A stretch of DNA of 64,000 nucleotides from Echria macrotheca (Eukaryota > Ascomycota > Sordariomycetes > Sordariales > Schizotheciaceae). The notes under the pieces are model-generated. The model made no database searches. It was not told the origin of the DNA and saw only the letters and a list, made by a program, of their open reading frames with translations. Both the position numbers and the translations under genes were made by a program. Below are positions 20,875 to 32,800 of the stretch, piece by piece (position 1 is the stretch's first letter; each line of letters begins with the position of its first letter). The stretch spans positions 1,736,001 through 1,800,000 of the forward strand of contig MU839830.1 in assembly GCA_030411725.1 (NCBI GenBank), in the 5' to 3' direction.

Positions 20875-21961
20875 GACCAAACGTCTCTAGTTTCCGTGAG
20901 ATCCGGCGATGACAATTCTCAGGGATGAAATTCAACGCCAAATTTTCAATGAAACCAAATGGAGCCGGGTAGGTAAGGTATATCGGGTACGGAACAGCGA
21001 GCCCGAATTCCTATGTAGGTACGTATTTATTCTGCCACCAATTCTAAGAATGTTACAGCTTCTCCGGACCATGACCTGACGGTCCCACACGTGGTGACCA
21101 CTTCCAATAGCACCTTGCATCGCCCAACAATCTAGACCCATCGCGGTAAGCCGCTACGAAGGAGGCAGGCAATACGAAAGCAAGGGACGGAGAAAACACA
21201 CCCGAGAGTTCTGTCTCACGCCATTTTAGCTTTCATTATATGACCGCAAAACGAGTGTGATATCCCCGGAGTGGTGGGAGTGGTCTAGAACTAGCCCCGC
21301 CATTGTGTTGTTGATACCATCGACGCGGTCCAGCACGTCATCTTGTCCCAGGAGCGCGGGGCGGCCATGAACCACCAGGAAATACACATAGCCTATCACG
21401 AGTCAAAGACCCCCGCCGCTGTTGAGATATTGGCATGGAGGTGCAAATACCGTGCATGAATTGCGACATGATCACAACCAATTATGGGCTGTGGTATCGG
21501 ATGGGGTGTGTCGGTGATAACCCACGACCCGGGGCCTTGGTTCTCGGAACTCGTCCTCCTGATCTTAACGCCGTGAGAACCAGTCCTCATACAGTGAGTT
21601 GATCCGGAACTCGGACGGGAGATGTATCAAGTCAATAGTGGGATTGGCCCAATGGCAGGTCATGTCGCTGGTGTCTTCTATAATGCAGGAGCTAGATGGC
21701 GCAACCGGATACGCAGCGGGGATCTGGTCTGATTGGACAATTGGAGGATGAGTCGCGCTGCAAGAGTACCAGCCCGTGTAAGAGCTCCGGCCAGCTGAGG
21801 ACACCTCGGAAGCGGATCGGCACTGAATACGCTCATAAACATCGCTGCCGGCCCGGTGTCTCATCATGAGAGAAAACTCATGTTGACATCCACCTCCCCC
21901 TTTCCATACCTGCCACACCCAACCAAAACAACACAACTCAACCATCAATAAATCAAAAAAG
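20875..21961. other. Divergent intergenic region
   Basis: About 1.1 kb between the minus-strand permease and the plus-strand dioxygenase, carrying both promoters. A CT/CA-rich stretch (about 21890-21960) directly precedes the dioxygenase start. A long minus-strand frame (21565-22371) is mostly antisense to the dioxygenase and is not a gene. Confidence 0.5.
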
Positions 21962-23409
21962 ATGGCCCACCTAGAAGCGCGCAAACACATCTCCCCGGAC
22001 TCCGGCTTCCCCATAACCCTCCACCCAAACTTCAACCCCAAAATAACCACCCACGTCCCCCCCGAGCCCCTCCGCGCCGCCTTCACCCCCGAGACAGACC
22101 GCGCACTCTTCGCCGACCCCCTCAAGACGTCCCTCCTCTCCGCCGCAACCCGCACCGACCTAACCGAATCCCTCGGCACCGTCCTCTCAGGAATCCAGCT
22201 GTCGTCCCTCACCCCAACCCAGCTCGACGAGCTCGCCCTGCTAGTCTCCGAGCGCGGCGTCGTCTTTTTTCGGGACCAAGACCTCACCACTTCCACCCAA
22301 GTTTCGCTGTTTGAACACTTCGGCCTCCTCGACCGACACCCGGCCCAGAAAGACGTCCGCCACGTGGTCATCCGCGGCTCGCGCGAGGACCACCGCGAGA
22401 TTTTGTCCTACACCCCCTGGCCGTCGGGCGACTTCCACGCCGACACCTCCTTCGAGCTCAACCCGCCGAGCTACTCGATGCTGCGGATGGAGGAGCACCC
22501 GGCCGTGGGCGGGGATACGGCCTGGGTGTCTAGCTATGGGCTGTATGATGCTTTGAGCGATGCGATGAAGTTTGTCCCCCTCCCCTTTTCTCGTCCTTTC
22601 ACATGTGCTGATACTGAGACAAAAAAAAAGAAAATTCATAGAATCCCTCCACGCAGTCCACACGTCCCGCCTGCAATACGACACCATCATCGACCTCTGG
22701 GGCGTTGGCCCCAACCGCCCCCCGATCGACTCGCACCACCCGGCCGTGAGGACGCACCCCGTCACGGGACTAAAAGCGCTGAACGTGAACCCGGGGTTCG
22801 TGACGGGGTTCGCAGAACTAAAGAAAGTGGAGTCGGACAAGCTGATGGAATTTTTTGCGTACCATATCCACTCGGCTGATGACCATGCTGTGCGGTGGAA
22901 GTGGGAGGTCGGGAGCGTGGCCATGTGGGATAATCGGTATGTTATCTCTTCTCTTATTGTTTGCAGCTCTTCTTTTTTCTTCTTCTTTTTGTTCGTTCCT
23001 AGGTACCTTACCCTGTTATTCCGGCTTGTAAAAACCATCGTTACCTACCTATATACTCCTATACAGCGTGGGCGAGAGGCATGTCTAAGGTATAGAATAC
23101 TAACCATGTATTCGTATCAAACAGATGCACCCTCCACCGCGTCATCCCCGGCAGCTACGAGGCGCCGCGGCGAGGGATCCGGACAACTGTCTTTGGCGAG
23201 AAGCGTAAGTGGCAGAGAGAGCTAGGTCCCCTTTTCAAAGTATTGGTCGGTGGCTCTGACAATTAAAAAAAACAAAAACAGCCTACTTTGACCCAGCAAG
23301 CGAGGGCCGTCTGCAACGACAACAAAGGCTCAAGAAGGAAGCGGAAGCGGAAGCGCAGAAGACAAACGAGGAAAAGAAACCTGACTCTACTGATTTCACA
23401 CCCGCCTAG
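21962..23409 (+). CDS. TauD/TfdA-family Fe(II)/2-oxoglutarate-dependent dioxygenase
   Basis: Four exons: 21962-22569, 22631-22936, 23125-23204, 23282-23409; 373 aa. The iron ligands fit the family: HxD as H159-A-D161 (GDFHADTSFE), and a distal histidine at about 309 in TLHRVIPG, after the second intron. RRGIRTTVFGEKP holds the arginine expected to bind 2-oxoglutarate. Fungal relatives release sulfite from taurine or sulfonates, or act on other small acids; the substrate is uncertain. The C terminus is Lys/Glu-rich (KKEAEAEAQKTNEEKK). Oddities: the first intron ends in a run of nine A then G, with an alternative in-frame acceptor 12 nt upstream (22618). The second intron is long (188 nt) and contains a TAGGTACC motif. 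Likely cytosolic, as no signal peptide is seen. Confidence 0.88.
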
Positions 23410-23706
23410 CTCTGGTCAAGAGACAGATGCGGCCGAAGACTGATTAGCTACCTGGAGGGCGGTGGAAGGTGTACACCCCTGAGCCTGTGCGGACGCGGCA
23501 CGGCACGGCAGTTGGTCTCCGTCAGGAGGGCGGACGTAACCCTGAGGCTCATCCATGTACAGCCGGTCCCGTACACAACATATGCAAAAACACGGCACAG
23601 AGCGTTCCCCATCTTCGTATTTTAACGTCATTTCTTTCTATTGGTACAAAATCATTTCATCATTTATATCCATATCAGGAGCTGCTATCAAAACAGCACA
23701 AGGATA

Positions 23707-25043
23707 TCAAGAAAACTTGCTGTTGGTGACAACAAAATCCCGCTTTACCTCAATCCCCCTATCCGCCGACCGTCCCCACGATGTCATCGAGTGCGCTGAC
23801 CCAACGCCAATCTCGGTCCGCACCGCTGGCCGCAACCCCAGATTCTCGGGTGTGTAGGATGATGTACCCGGCCTCTCAGACCGCGGTGACCCGTCATGGT
23901 TGGTCCGGTCCTCGTCACTGTCGCCCCCATGCAACTCAATATCTTCGGGATACACAATCCCCCTGCTGCTTGATGTCTCGACACTCCTCAGATTGCCTTT
24001 CCCAGATGACCCATCGCGTCCGTATGATTGCTTCTGGTAGTTATCCTTGCTAGGAGCACTAGACCCCATCATCCCAGGGGAAAACTTGAGGAGAATCGGC
24101 CGCAGGGTCGGCAAGCATGCGCAAATGATACCTGAGCAGAGCTCGCTGATGGACCAACACGAAGACTCGACATTGTCCCATGTGACATCCGGGCTGAGAC
24201 GAAGGTATTGGATCCGGATGATGGAGATTGCACATGTCTAAACAATTCGTTAGGTACCGTTAGATAAAGTAAGAAGGTACTTACGAAGAAACCCAAGCTA
24301 AAGATACCGAGCAACATTATCTTCTGCGCCTTGCGAAGGTTGAGACTCCCCAACGCCGGCAAAGGGACAACAAAGACGATGACATCCGTCAAAATATTGC
24401 CCGCCGCGTTGATGTACCAGAAAGGCAGGTTGGGAATGCAGGTACCCGGGAGCTCAGGCAGCCAGAACCGGTCGATTGGCGTACAATTGAAGATGGTGAC
24501 GAGTAGTTGGGAGACGGACCACAGCGACACAAAAGTGAAGGCAGCGACGATAACGCGGCGCATCTTTGGCGTGCTCAATACTCGGTAATATTGGAGGAGG
24601 AAGGTGACCTTGATGGCTGTTAAGGAGCCGTTGTAAAGGACAATCGAGATATAGAAAGTCTGTAAGAGCGTTAGTTACAAGGCCGAGCAGACCGTATACT
24701 CCCTGACAGACCCTGAAGTATTTCCACAACAGTGTAGGATCTACAACGGCGATATGGCGACCAGCTCCGTACAGAGTATCTATGAGACGTAAGTGAGTGT
24801 CCAGGCAGATCCAGCGCAAAACGGACTTGACGCAACCATAATACCGCTACCCATCGCCAGCACAAGGGCGACAAGGGCGGCCCAGTCGTCCATGCCAAAC
24901 TGGCGGATCAAGACGGCACGGGCATAGCATCTCGCTCCTACTGCTATTGAGGCGAGACTGAGGACGACCGAAACCACCGTGATGGGTATGTGAGCCCGAG
25001 ACTGGTGGAGTGCCGCATCGAGAGGCTCTGCCGGGGCCGACAT
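23707..25043 (-). CDS. Seven-helix rhodopsin-fold membrane protein (SAT4/PTH11-like, no CFEM domain)
   Basis: Four exons: 25043-24845, 24779-24712, 24659-24285, 24237-23707; 390 aa. The ATG at 25043-25041 opens MSAPAEPLDAALHQ. Seven hydrophobic segments are present, with family hallmarks FGMDDWAALVAL after helix 1, YGAGRHIAVVDP before the third helix, TAIKVTFLLQYYRVLSTPKMRR after it, and DVIVFVVPLPALGSLNL near helix 5. The soluble tail of about 120 residues is Ser/Gly-rich and acidic, which is normal for the group. Most members have no known job; Magnaporthe Pth11, a distant relative, acts as a surface sensor, but it carries an N-terminal CFEM domain that is absent here. The first intron border (24844-24780) is the least sure; I chose GTATTA...CATAG because it alone keeps the frame. 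Confidence 0.88.
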
Positions 25044-28000
25044 CTCCACGGTGAAGAAGAAAAGAAGACGAATGGACTAGGACAAGACCGCTGGGGCCCG
25101 TTGCCGCCGGCGGGTGCTGGAAGGCCGCCAGAATATAACGGGGGCCGGCGCCGAGAAGTCGATCTGTTACACGGACCCCGACAAGACGGGGGATACTACC
25201 TCGATAGGGAAAAGTGGCTCAAAGGAAGCCGCGCGCGATGATACGCCCTCCGGACGTATCACAGGTTCGGGAGATGCGAATAAGGCCGGAAGCGGCTTGG
25301 CGATGGGGAGTAGCCCGCCTTATGCCGCACTTATACCCAACCCAGCCATCAGTAAGTTCCTCAAAATCCCGTACCTGGATTTTCATTCCGATTTCCAGAA
25401 AAAGGGCTCCCAGAGACCGCTCGGATCGCTACGAAGACGGTCATCTTCCTTTCCAAGGGCTTGTGTTTTGCGTGGGTGTGTCGGTCGCGGCGTCGGTGAG
25501 AGTCTGAGACAGGGACAACACCACAAAATCTGGGATCTGGTCCGTTTGCACGGCGGACTGTGCGATAAGGTAGCCAAACATACAGAGGGTCCGGCGCCAC
25601 ATCGCCACGTTTCTCCTTTCCATCACGATCTATGGTTGTCAACCCGGCCATCTTGTTGCAGCTAGGTGCCGATCGGTGGCGTGTGTCAAGGCGGTTGACT
25701 AGCGGCGCTCAACAAATCTTGGGTGACGCCGAAAGAGGTACTGCGAGAGAATAGGTACGTCTAGAGAACGAAGTTGGCCCTGTTTGGAGCTCTTCCTGGG
25801 CGATCACCCCATCGTGCAGTAGCAAATCGGGAGAGTGGGGGTGACGAAGACCGAACCGAGCATTGGATCGAAATCCTTGGCTCCATCCTGCAACGTCGCT
25901 CTAGCCTTGAAGTGGACAAGAACGATACGCAGCATGCTGGAAGCGACGGGCGGGGTCCAGGTTTCTCGGTTTCGGATCAACCACCCAGAAGACAGATCTT
26001 GGGTGGGCAAATGCCGCCGAGGCAGCTGCTACCGGCTTCCTTTGTCGCTAAACAGGTAGCGAGCTTAGTGCTCATCTCGAAACTCGTCCCCTTATCACCA
26101 CCCACGGTGCCACACCGACTGATTTTGTTGTCGGTGCGCTGCGTTCGATGCCGGTCGTCCACTCTCCGTCCGGCATCTATCGCGCTTTGACTTCTCTCAC
26201 CGACTAGCGTCTGCCCTACGCGCTTGCTAGTGTATCTGGATGCTGCTCTTAGAAAATTCGAGGCAGATCAAAGGTGGAAAATCCTGATTCGCATCCTCGG
26301 CCGACATTCCCACCTGCCCCTCCACTATCCGGTGCCCCTCCCCCGCTGTGTACGGATTTTTTCTCTTGCAAAAATCACTAGGTACTCTCATGGCTCAAGC
26401 CCCGCGATGATAAGGCAACTTCGTACGATAGAGAAACGCCACAAAGTTTGGCATTTGCTTGACTTCTAGATGGCTCGTTGACAACAAGAGATTTGATCTT
26501 GAACTTGTTCCACAGGTTAAACTCGATCTTGACGACACATCGACCTAAACTCAGGTTTGATGTTGTGCACGTGTAAGTGCTGAATGACGAGCGCACACCC
26601 AGTGTTCCAGCGTTGACTTGGCCAAGACATTTCGTTGCTTTGGATTCAATTGGTCAACGGCTTTGCTCTGACCGCCTTGGCAAATCAGGGCGCTCTTGGC
26701 CCAACATCAAGCATAGGTATCTTGGAGGGTTTAGCTCGATGACTCCATCGACGTGGGGTCAGGGAACATCCGCCTTTCTTCACGTCTGTGTTGGCGGGTT
26801 CCGGGCCGAGACACGCCGGCGCACGGGGAGACTGGAATGCAACTTGAATCTGTTATTAGCGCGAGTTCTGCCAGCTAGTTTATTTGGCCGTGAAATGCTG
26901 AGGAGCATCCTGTGAGCACGCTTGGGTAAAGAAGCGTGTCAGAAAACGATTACGAAGTAGTGTCGGCTTGGCTTAGTTTCCACTACTCGAGTACATCCTG
27001 CCGTCAAATGCATCATTTAGCACCTACTTTCCACTCCTCGGCCAATTATAGAGTACCATTTGACTTGGCCTCTGGCCTTCAGAAAGCCGTGATTGGACTC
27101 TAAGCATCATCTTTGGTGTTTATACCTTAGTCGTAAAGAGATACGCCTCAAGGAGATCCGTACTATCATGCTAACCGAAATGCACTCGAACGGGAGACAC
27201 TCATCGGTCCACCCACCATGAGGAGTATCTATCCTCCGACATAGGTACCAATCTCAGAGTTACATCGCATTGCCAAGATCCGTTATACCGGGTCACCGGT
27301 GGTTTCAGTAGCAGTCGTTTACACAGTATTCACCACCCTTGATTCTAGAAGTTGATTTCTGCCCGGGTTGGAAAGGGAGCCAAGCAGGGGCTGAAACCAT
27401 CGGATAATAACTGTCATAGTCCAGGTACACCACCTTCCGGATTGGGGAGGGCGGCAACGAAGCTTAGAGTACATGCATATCGGGTTGACCCTGACGTCGA
27501 TAATGTTCTTCTCGAACCGCTTGATCTACAGTAGCTACTAGGCGATAGTCGCTTGTCATTCTCCCTATAGCTTCAGGTAACCACGTGAATGGTTGTCCTA
27601 ATTCTAAACCCGAGGTCAATAACTCTCAGGACTGCATTGTGCTGTGCCCATGCGCAACATCTAGGTACCGCCACTAGCTAAGTTTACAAGTTCGGTTTGG
27701 TGAGGATGTTGACGGGTAACCCCGTACTAGCATCATCATCCGGCTTTACCTGTTTCTGTTTCCCCTTTCAGAATCCCCAAGGCTTTCGATGTGAGGCTGA
27801 ACTTGGCGCAAGATTGATTGGCTGCCGTGATTCATCAACAAACCGAAAAAAGGCACCTTTATAACAAAAACGCCTCAAGGCAATCTTCTTGAAAGCACAA
27901 CTCCAAAGGAATAAAGAAGGAAGTTGAGACCCTTGTCGCTAACAGGGGTAATCACGTGGGACCCACTTTATCAGCAGTGGCGGCTTACAGATTACCCCGG

Positions 28001-28206
28001 TGACACAAAGTGAGACAAACAGGTTTCCAACGACAGCATCAATTTTCTGTCTTCCCAACAATGCCCAGGCCAGTTGCAGACTTCGGGCGATAGATATCTC
28101 TTATTGCAAGACGACATACCCGTTATCGCTGTGGCGATACTCGCATCCAAAGCTGCCGCGTCAAAGCTTGTGAGCTGAATCGGGACCCCAGAACCTCGGA
28201 ACTGCG
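25044..28206. other. Gene-poor 3.2 kb interval
   Basis: I see no supported gene here. Frames such as 25114-25665 (+) and 25774-26190 (+) have no domain, no consistent third-position preference and no helpful splice sites. The left part is GC-rich and should contain the promoter of the seven-helix gene. The part from about 26200 to 28000 has lower GC and no repeat structure that I can detect by eye. Confidence 0.55.
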
Positions 28207-29168
28207 ATGGAAAGCTCGGACAAGACGCGGACTGCCGCCGACGGCACAGTCCAACAAGCGGAAGTGGCACCGCCGCCGTGGAAGCTCAAGTCGACCACGT
28301 TCATGATACCATTTTGGACCAGCAATTCCACAGCCAAAAACCTTCCAGCCAAGACATTCTCGCCCCTGGAGGCCGCCTCTCCCTTCGCCTCCAAAGAGTT
28401 CGGAGAGCCGGTTGGCGGAATCAGCATGGTCCAGCTGATCCGGTACACGGAATCTCCAGTGGGTCCGTACGACGAGCTGATCCTCGCTCCGGGGTACTGG
28501 AAATATCCGGTCGAAGAAAAGGACGGCAAAAAGAAAACTAAGAAGAATATCAAGATCACCCGGATCTACGTCAGCTCGAAGAATTCATGCTGGGGTGGCC
28601 GGTACAGTATGGAATTCCTAGAATCTGACAGTTGAGAATCGAGTTGCACGCTAATCCGGCCGCAGACTGGGGCATCCCGAAGCACCTTGCGCGCTTCGAG
28701 TGGAACGAACTGCCAGACGGCTCAACGCACGTCAAAGTCTTTCCCCATGATACAGTCACGCCCTACGACCCGGCTGAAGCCGATCCCAGCGACACGCCCT
28801 TCTTCCAGGTCACCATCAAGCCCGTCAGTTACCTGCCTTCCTTCCCGTTTACCAGCAAGATGCTCGGCTACGTCGGGATAGACGCCGCACTCGTGCAGCC
28901 ACCGCTACCCTCGGGTCCAGGGTCCCAAGGCGAGTTGGCTGCAAATGACCAGTGGTGCAAATTGGCCAGCTACGTTCAGTCGTCTCCGAATGCAGAGGTT
29001 GCGTGGGCGGACATGAACCAGAAGTCAGAGAACGGAGAGCCGGTCGCGGATGGATACGACAACTTTTACCCGGGCTTGAAGCGATGGAACATTGCTTTGA
29101 AGCTCAACGACTCGACGACCACCTTTCCACACCCGGAGATGTGGGAGACTCCGCGGTGGCTTCAATAA
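28207..29168 (+). CDS. Acetoacetate decarboxylase-like fold protein
   Basis: Two exons, 28207-28606 and 28666-29168, 300 aa. The intron (59 nt, GTATGG...CCGCAG, branch CTAAT) joins GGRY to NWGIPKHLARF. The pattern YTESPVGPYDELILAPG, then ITRIYVSS, then GRYNWGIPKHLARFEW is characteristic of the acetoacetate decarboxylase (ADC) superfamily: a beta-barrel enzyme with SPVGPY and GR..wG.PK blocks. The true decarboxylase uses a reactive lysine between these blocks. The candidate region here is replaced by a Lys-rich insert (EEKDGKKKTKKN), so I cannot say that the enzyme decarboxylates. Fungal members are often found in secondary-metabolite clusters, but no partners are seen here. No signal peptide, so probably cytosolic. 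Confidence 0.75.
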
Positions 29169-29809
29169 GCTGGCGATCGATCCCAGCTGCGAGATATCGC
29201 AATGGATTCTGGAGATGGGAATGTCTTTCCGTATTTTCGCAAGGGAGTGGGAATTGGATTATCAGACCAGGCGCATGTTTTGGAGCTAAAATATTACTTT
29301 TATGAGGAAAACGGAAAGAACACCCAAGTGTTTTCCGGCCCCACAATTTCCTCAGCTGGAGGAGAAAAAAACATACAACACCAGGGATTCGCTGGTCGTC
29401 ACCGACCCAACTACTAGTCTGGCCCTCATTGGCTTATCTATGGGAGAGCGGACGGGATCCCGAGTTTTCCAATGGGTATGGTCGTATGTGTTTGCTTCAT
29501 GTCGAGTCAGAGATTATATCCCTCGTGTTTCCGGAAAGATCTATCATTTGAGACTTTGGGTAGGAGCGGGTGGGTCTCGGTTGTTGTGACTTGTTGGCTT
29601 ATCTTAGCGCTTTTCAGCAAACCTATCATCATTGTCCAAAGCCCTGTGCTCATGTTCCAGGAAGGAACGATGCTCTGGTGAACAAAGTCTGAAGCAGCGT
29701 GCTGAAGTTTAGCCCCTCGATGCCTGCAGACCCCGTTGCAGAGTTTTACTCATTATGAGTATCACATTCATGTCAACATCTCCTACTCTTAGTACTCCTC
29801 GCTGTTTCC
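29169..29809. other. Spacer before MSH4
   Basis: About 640 bp between two co-oriented genes; it holds the 3' flank of the ADC-like gene and the MSH4 promoter. Small frames here are not supported. Confidence 0.5.
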
Positions 29810-32800
29810 ATGGACTCTCTGGAGCGTTGGGGCTCCCAGTATGGCGGCAGTAGAATCTTCACACCCCCTCAGCAAGGTGTCTTCCACCTCGAAGGACCCG
29901 ATGATTTGCGACGAGATGCCCTCCATCAGTCTACAGCCAGTTTGAACTCTGGTTCGCAAAGTCAGTCCCTCCGGTCATCCTCGTCCGTCGAGTTGCCCTC
30001 GTTGCCGCATTCTAGTCACTTAGACGCTGGCTCTCGCCTCAGACAACGAGGGCTCTTCGCTGCCAGAGATGATACATCGGATGCGTCTTCCATTTTCCCA
30101 TCCTCTTCCTCCCAACTCTCTAACTATGGCCAACCTGTTGCACACACCGACACCGACACCGACTACGCTTCCCAAAGTGAATACCTGCGAAGATTGAACC
30201 GTCTTCGGTCCTTGGGTTCGCCACTAGCCGTTGAGTCACATCAACAGTTTCGGAGTTCCTCCAGGTCCGTCAGCGAGGACTCGGATTTACCCCTTTATCG
30301 CCCCCGGCAACCATCCAGTCTCTCAAAGCCATGGCACGGGTCTGAGTCGGGAGACTCCCATGGGCTCAGCGATGCCCTGTCGACTCTGCGGTCTAGCCCC
30401 AGTCTCCCAACCCTGACCCCTGAGAGTCCACAACGGTCCACGCATACGGGGGAGAATCATCATTTTCAGTCATCCACACAACCATCTAGGTCGAATTTAC
30501 AACGGTCTCTACCGTCCATTCACTCGCCAACGCCGTCTCTTGACAGTTCGGCCCGTGGTAACCTCGTCGATATCGACCAGAAACACAGCTTCTATCCTAG
30601 TCGGCAAAGCAGCAGAGTATCTGGGCGTATGAGCAAAGGTCCATCCCACTGGTCTAAGGGGAGCCTGGGCCATTTCAGCGACGGACGCCTCAGCAGGGTG
30701 TTGCGAGACGATCGTTGGACTCCAGTTTCCAGCACGAGGTCTTCGAGTTCCCAAACGAAGATCACAGATCATTGGAAGGTTGGTCCGAAGCATCACGGAA
30801 TTGTCAAATCCTCTCGCAGCTCCCCTAAGGGTTCCAGTACTGCCTCGACGCACCCTAGACCATTCCATAGATCGACTTCTCGTTCCACCCCAACTCATTT
30901 GAGAAGCCACCTTGGAACGCCTTCCGGGTCTTCAAGCCCACGGAGTCCTTCACAGCGCAGCAGAGCCTTGGACAACTCCAGTGAAAATTTCGGTTCGAGG
31001 TTGACGCGCTCAGATCTGGAGTATTACACCGAAAAGCGGACAGGCACGAACCTTCCTACCGAGAGTGCTTCTACCTCCCGGGTCCCTGAATCAGAAGGGC
31101 CCAGAGACATCATTTGTGCAATATCAGAAAGCAGGTCTAGCCAAGTTCTTGGAGTTGCAGTCGTCGACACAATTACATCGAAAGCAGAGATCACTCGCAT
31201 CGTTAACGAAGACGGATACAGAAGACTGATGGACACCTTGGCCCGATTTCCAGAGCCGCCACATTGCTTTCTCGTTCTCAAAAGGGCTATCAACGAGAAG
31301 ACGAAGTCTCTTCTCATCAATTGTCTTGAGAATCAGTTCCCCGGAATTGCTGTTATCGGCGTTGAACGGAAATATTGGAACGAGTCAGAGGGATTGAGGC
31401 TCATCGACAGGTTCTCGTTCGACCATGAGGCCAAGATGCTACGCACGTGCCTTGAAAACAACTTTTATTCTGCGTGCGCTTTCGCTGCGGTACGAACTGC
31501 TCCGTCTTTTTATCCATCAAACTGACATCAGTAGGCCATGACATACGTCCGGGATTTCTTGGGAATCCCGGTGGCTCACAACTCCGTCCGCATCAAGTAT
31601 GTACATCCTGCAAGGACAATGGGCCTCGATCGGTCGACAGTCACATCACTGGAGCTGTTAGAGAATGTCCGGTCCACCAAATCAAAAGCCTCGACTCTCT
31701 TCGCCATCTTAAACCACACCCGGACTCCGGAGGGTCGGCGGCTTCTCCGGTCTACACTGCTGCAGCCAAGCATAGACGAGAAGGAGATCACAGACCGGTG
31801 GGATGCGATCGAGGAGATAGCAGAAAATGAAGACCTCTTCATGGAAGTGAACAAGTGTCTCAAAGGTCTTCTCCACATCGACCTAGAGAAACTATGTACT
31901 TGGGTAAGACACATACATTCGTCGCGACTATTTGCTAACGAGGATAGATTGCCCAAGGGTCCACCAACTCAAGGATGCCCCTAGAACACCGACTTGTCAT
32001 GTATGAGGGCCTGAATCAACTTATTCAGCCAAGCCACGAGGAGCTCCGTGTCGCCGAGCACGATATGAACAACATTCTAATGCTGAAGCAGTACCTCGGC
32101 GCCGTTGTCGTCTTACAGGATGCCATGCGATCGGCGGAATGCAGGAGCAATGTTTGTCTTGGGATCCGCGAGTGCTGCTCACCCGAAGCATTGGAGCCCA
32201 TTCTCGAACTCCTCGAGAAGAACATCGAGCAGGATGCAAAGTACAGTAAAGCACCAATCGATGTCAGAAACAACCGGCTGTGGGCTGTCAAGGCAAGTCT
32301 TGATAGTGCTACTTTGGTACAGGTTTCTGACCTGGCATAGGCCCCGCCCAAGAGCATGTTTGAAGAGTCCCGTCAACTCTTCCGAGATCATGTCAACAAT
32401 CTGAATGCATATGTGGATTCTTTGAATGCAATATTCACCGGTGTGTACCTGATAAATGAGTCAGTTTGGCGAGTGGGAACTGATTTGTCCAGAGCATCTG
32501 GGCGTCGAGGCTGAGATGCAACTCGACAGCGACCAACGACATTACCTCCGGTTCAGGTGGCAAGAGGTGGAACAAGAAATCAAAAGGGGTCGCCCAGGCT
32601 CCTCGACAGGATCGGATGTGGTTCCCACGCGACTTTCTATCGCCGGTGTCGAGATCATCAACGGGTGTCGGAAGAAAACCCATTTCCAGTTTCAAACACT
32701 GGATCTCCTCGTCCACAGTACCGTGGTTCAGACTCAGGCCGACATCGTCACAGCGCAAAGCGACCGTGTTATTGTGTGGATGAAAAGCCAGCTGTTGAAG

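Noticed and set aside
21565..22371. Long minus-strand open frame of 268 codons
   Set aside because: It is mostly antisense to the first exon of the TauD-type dioxygenase, whose codon bias keeps the opposite frame open; no domain.
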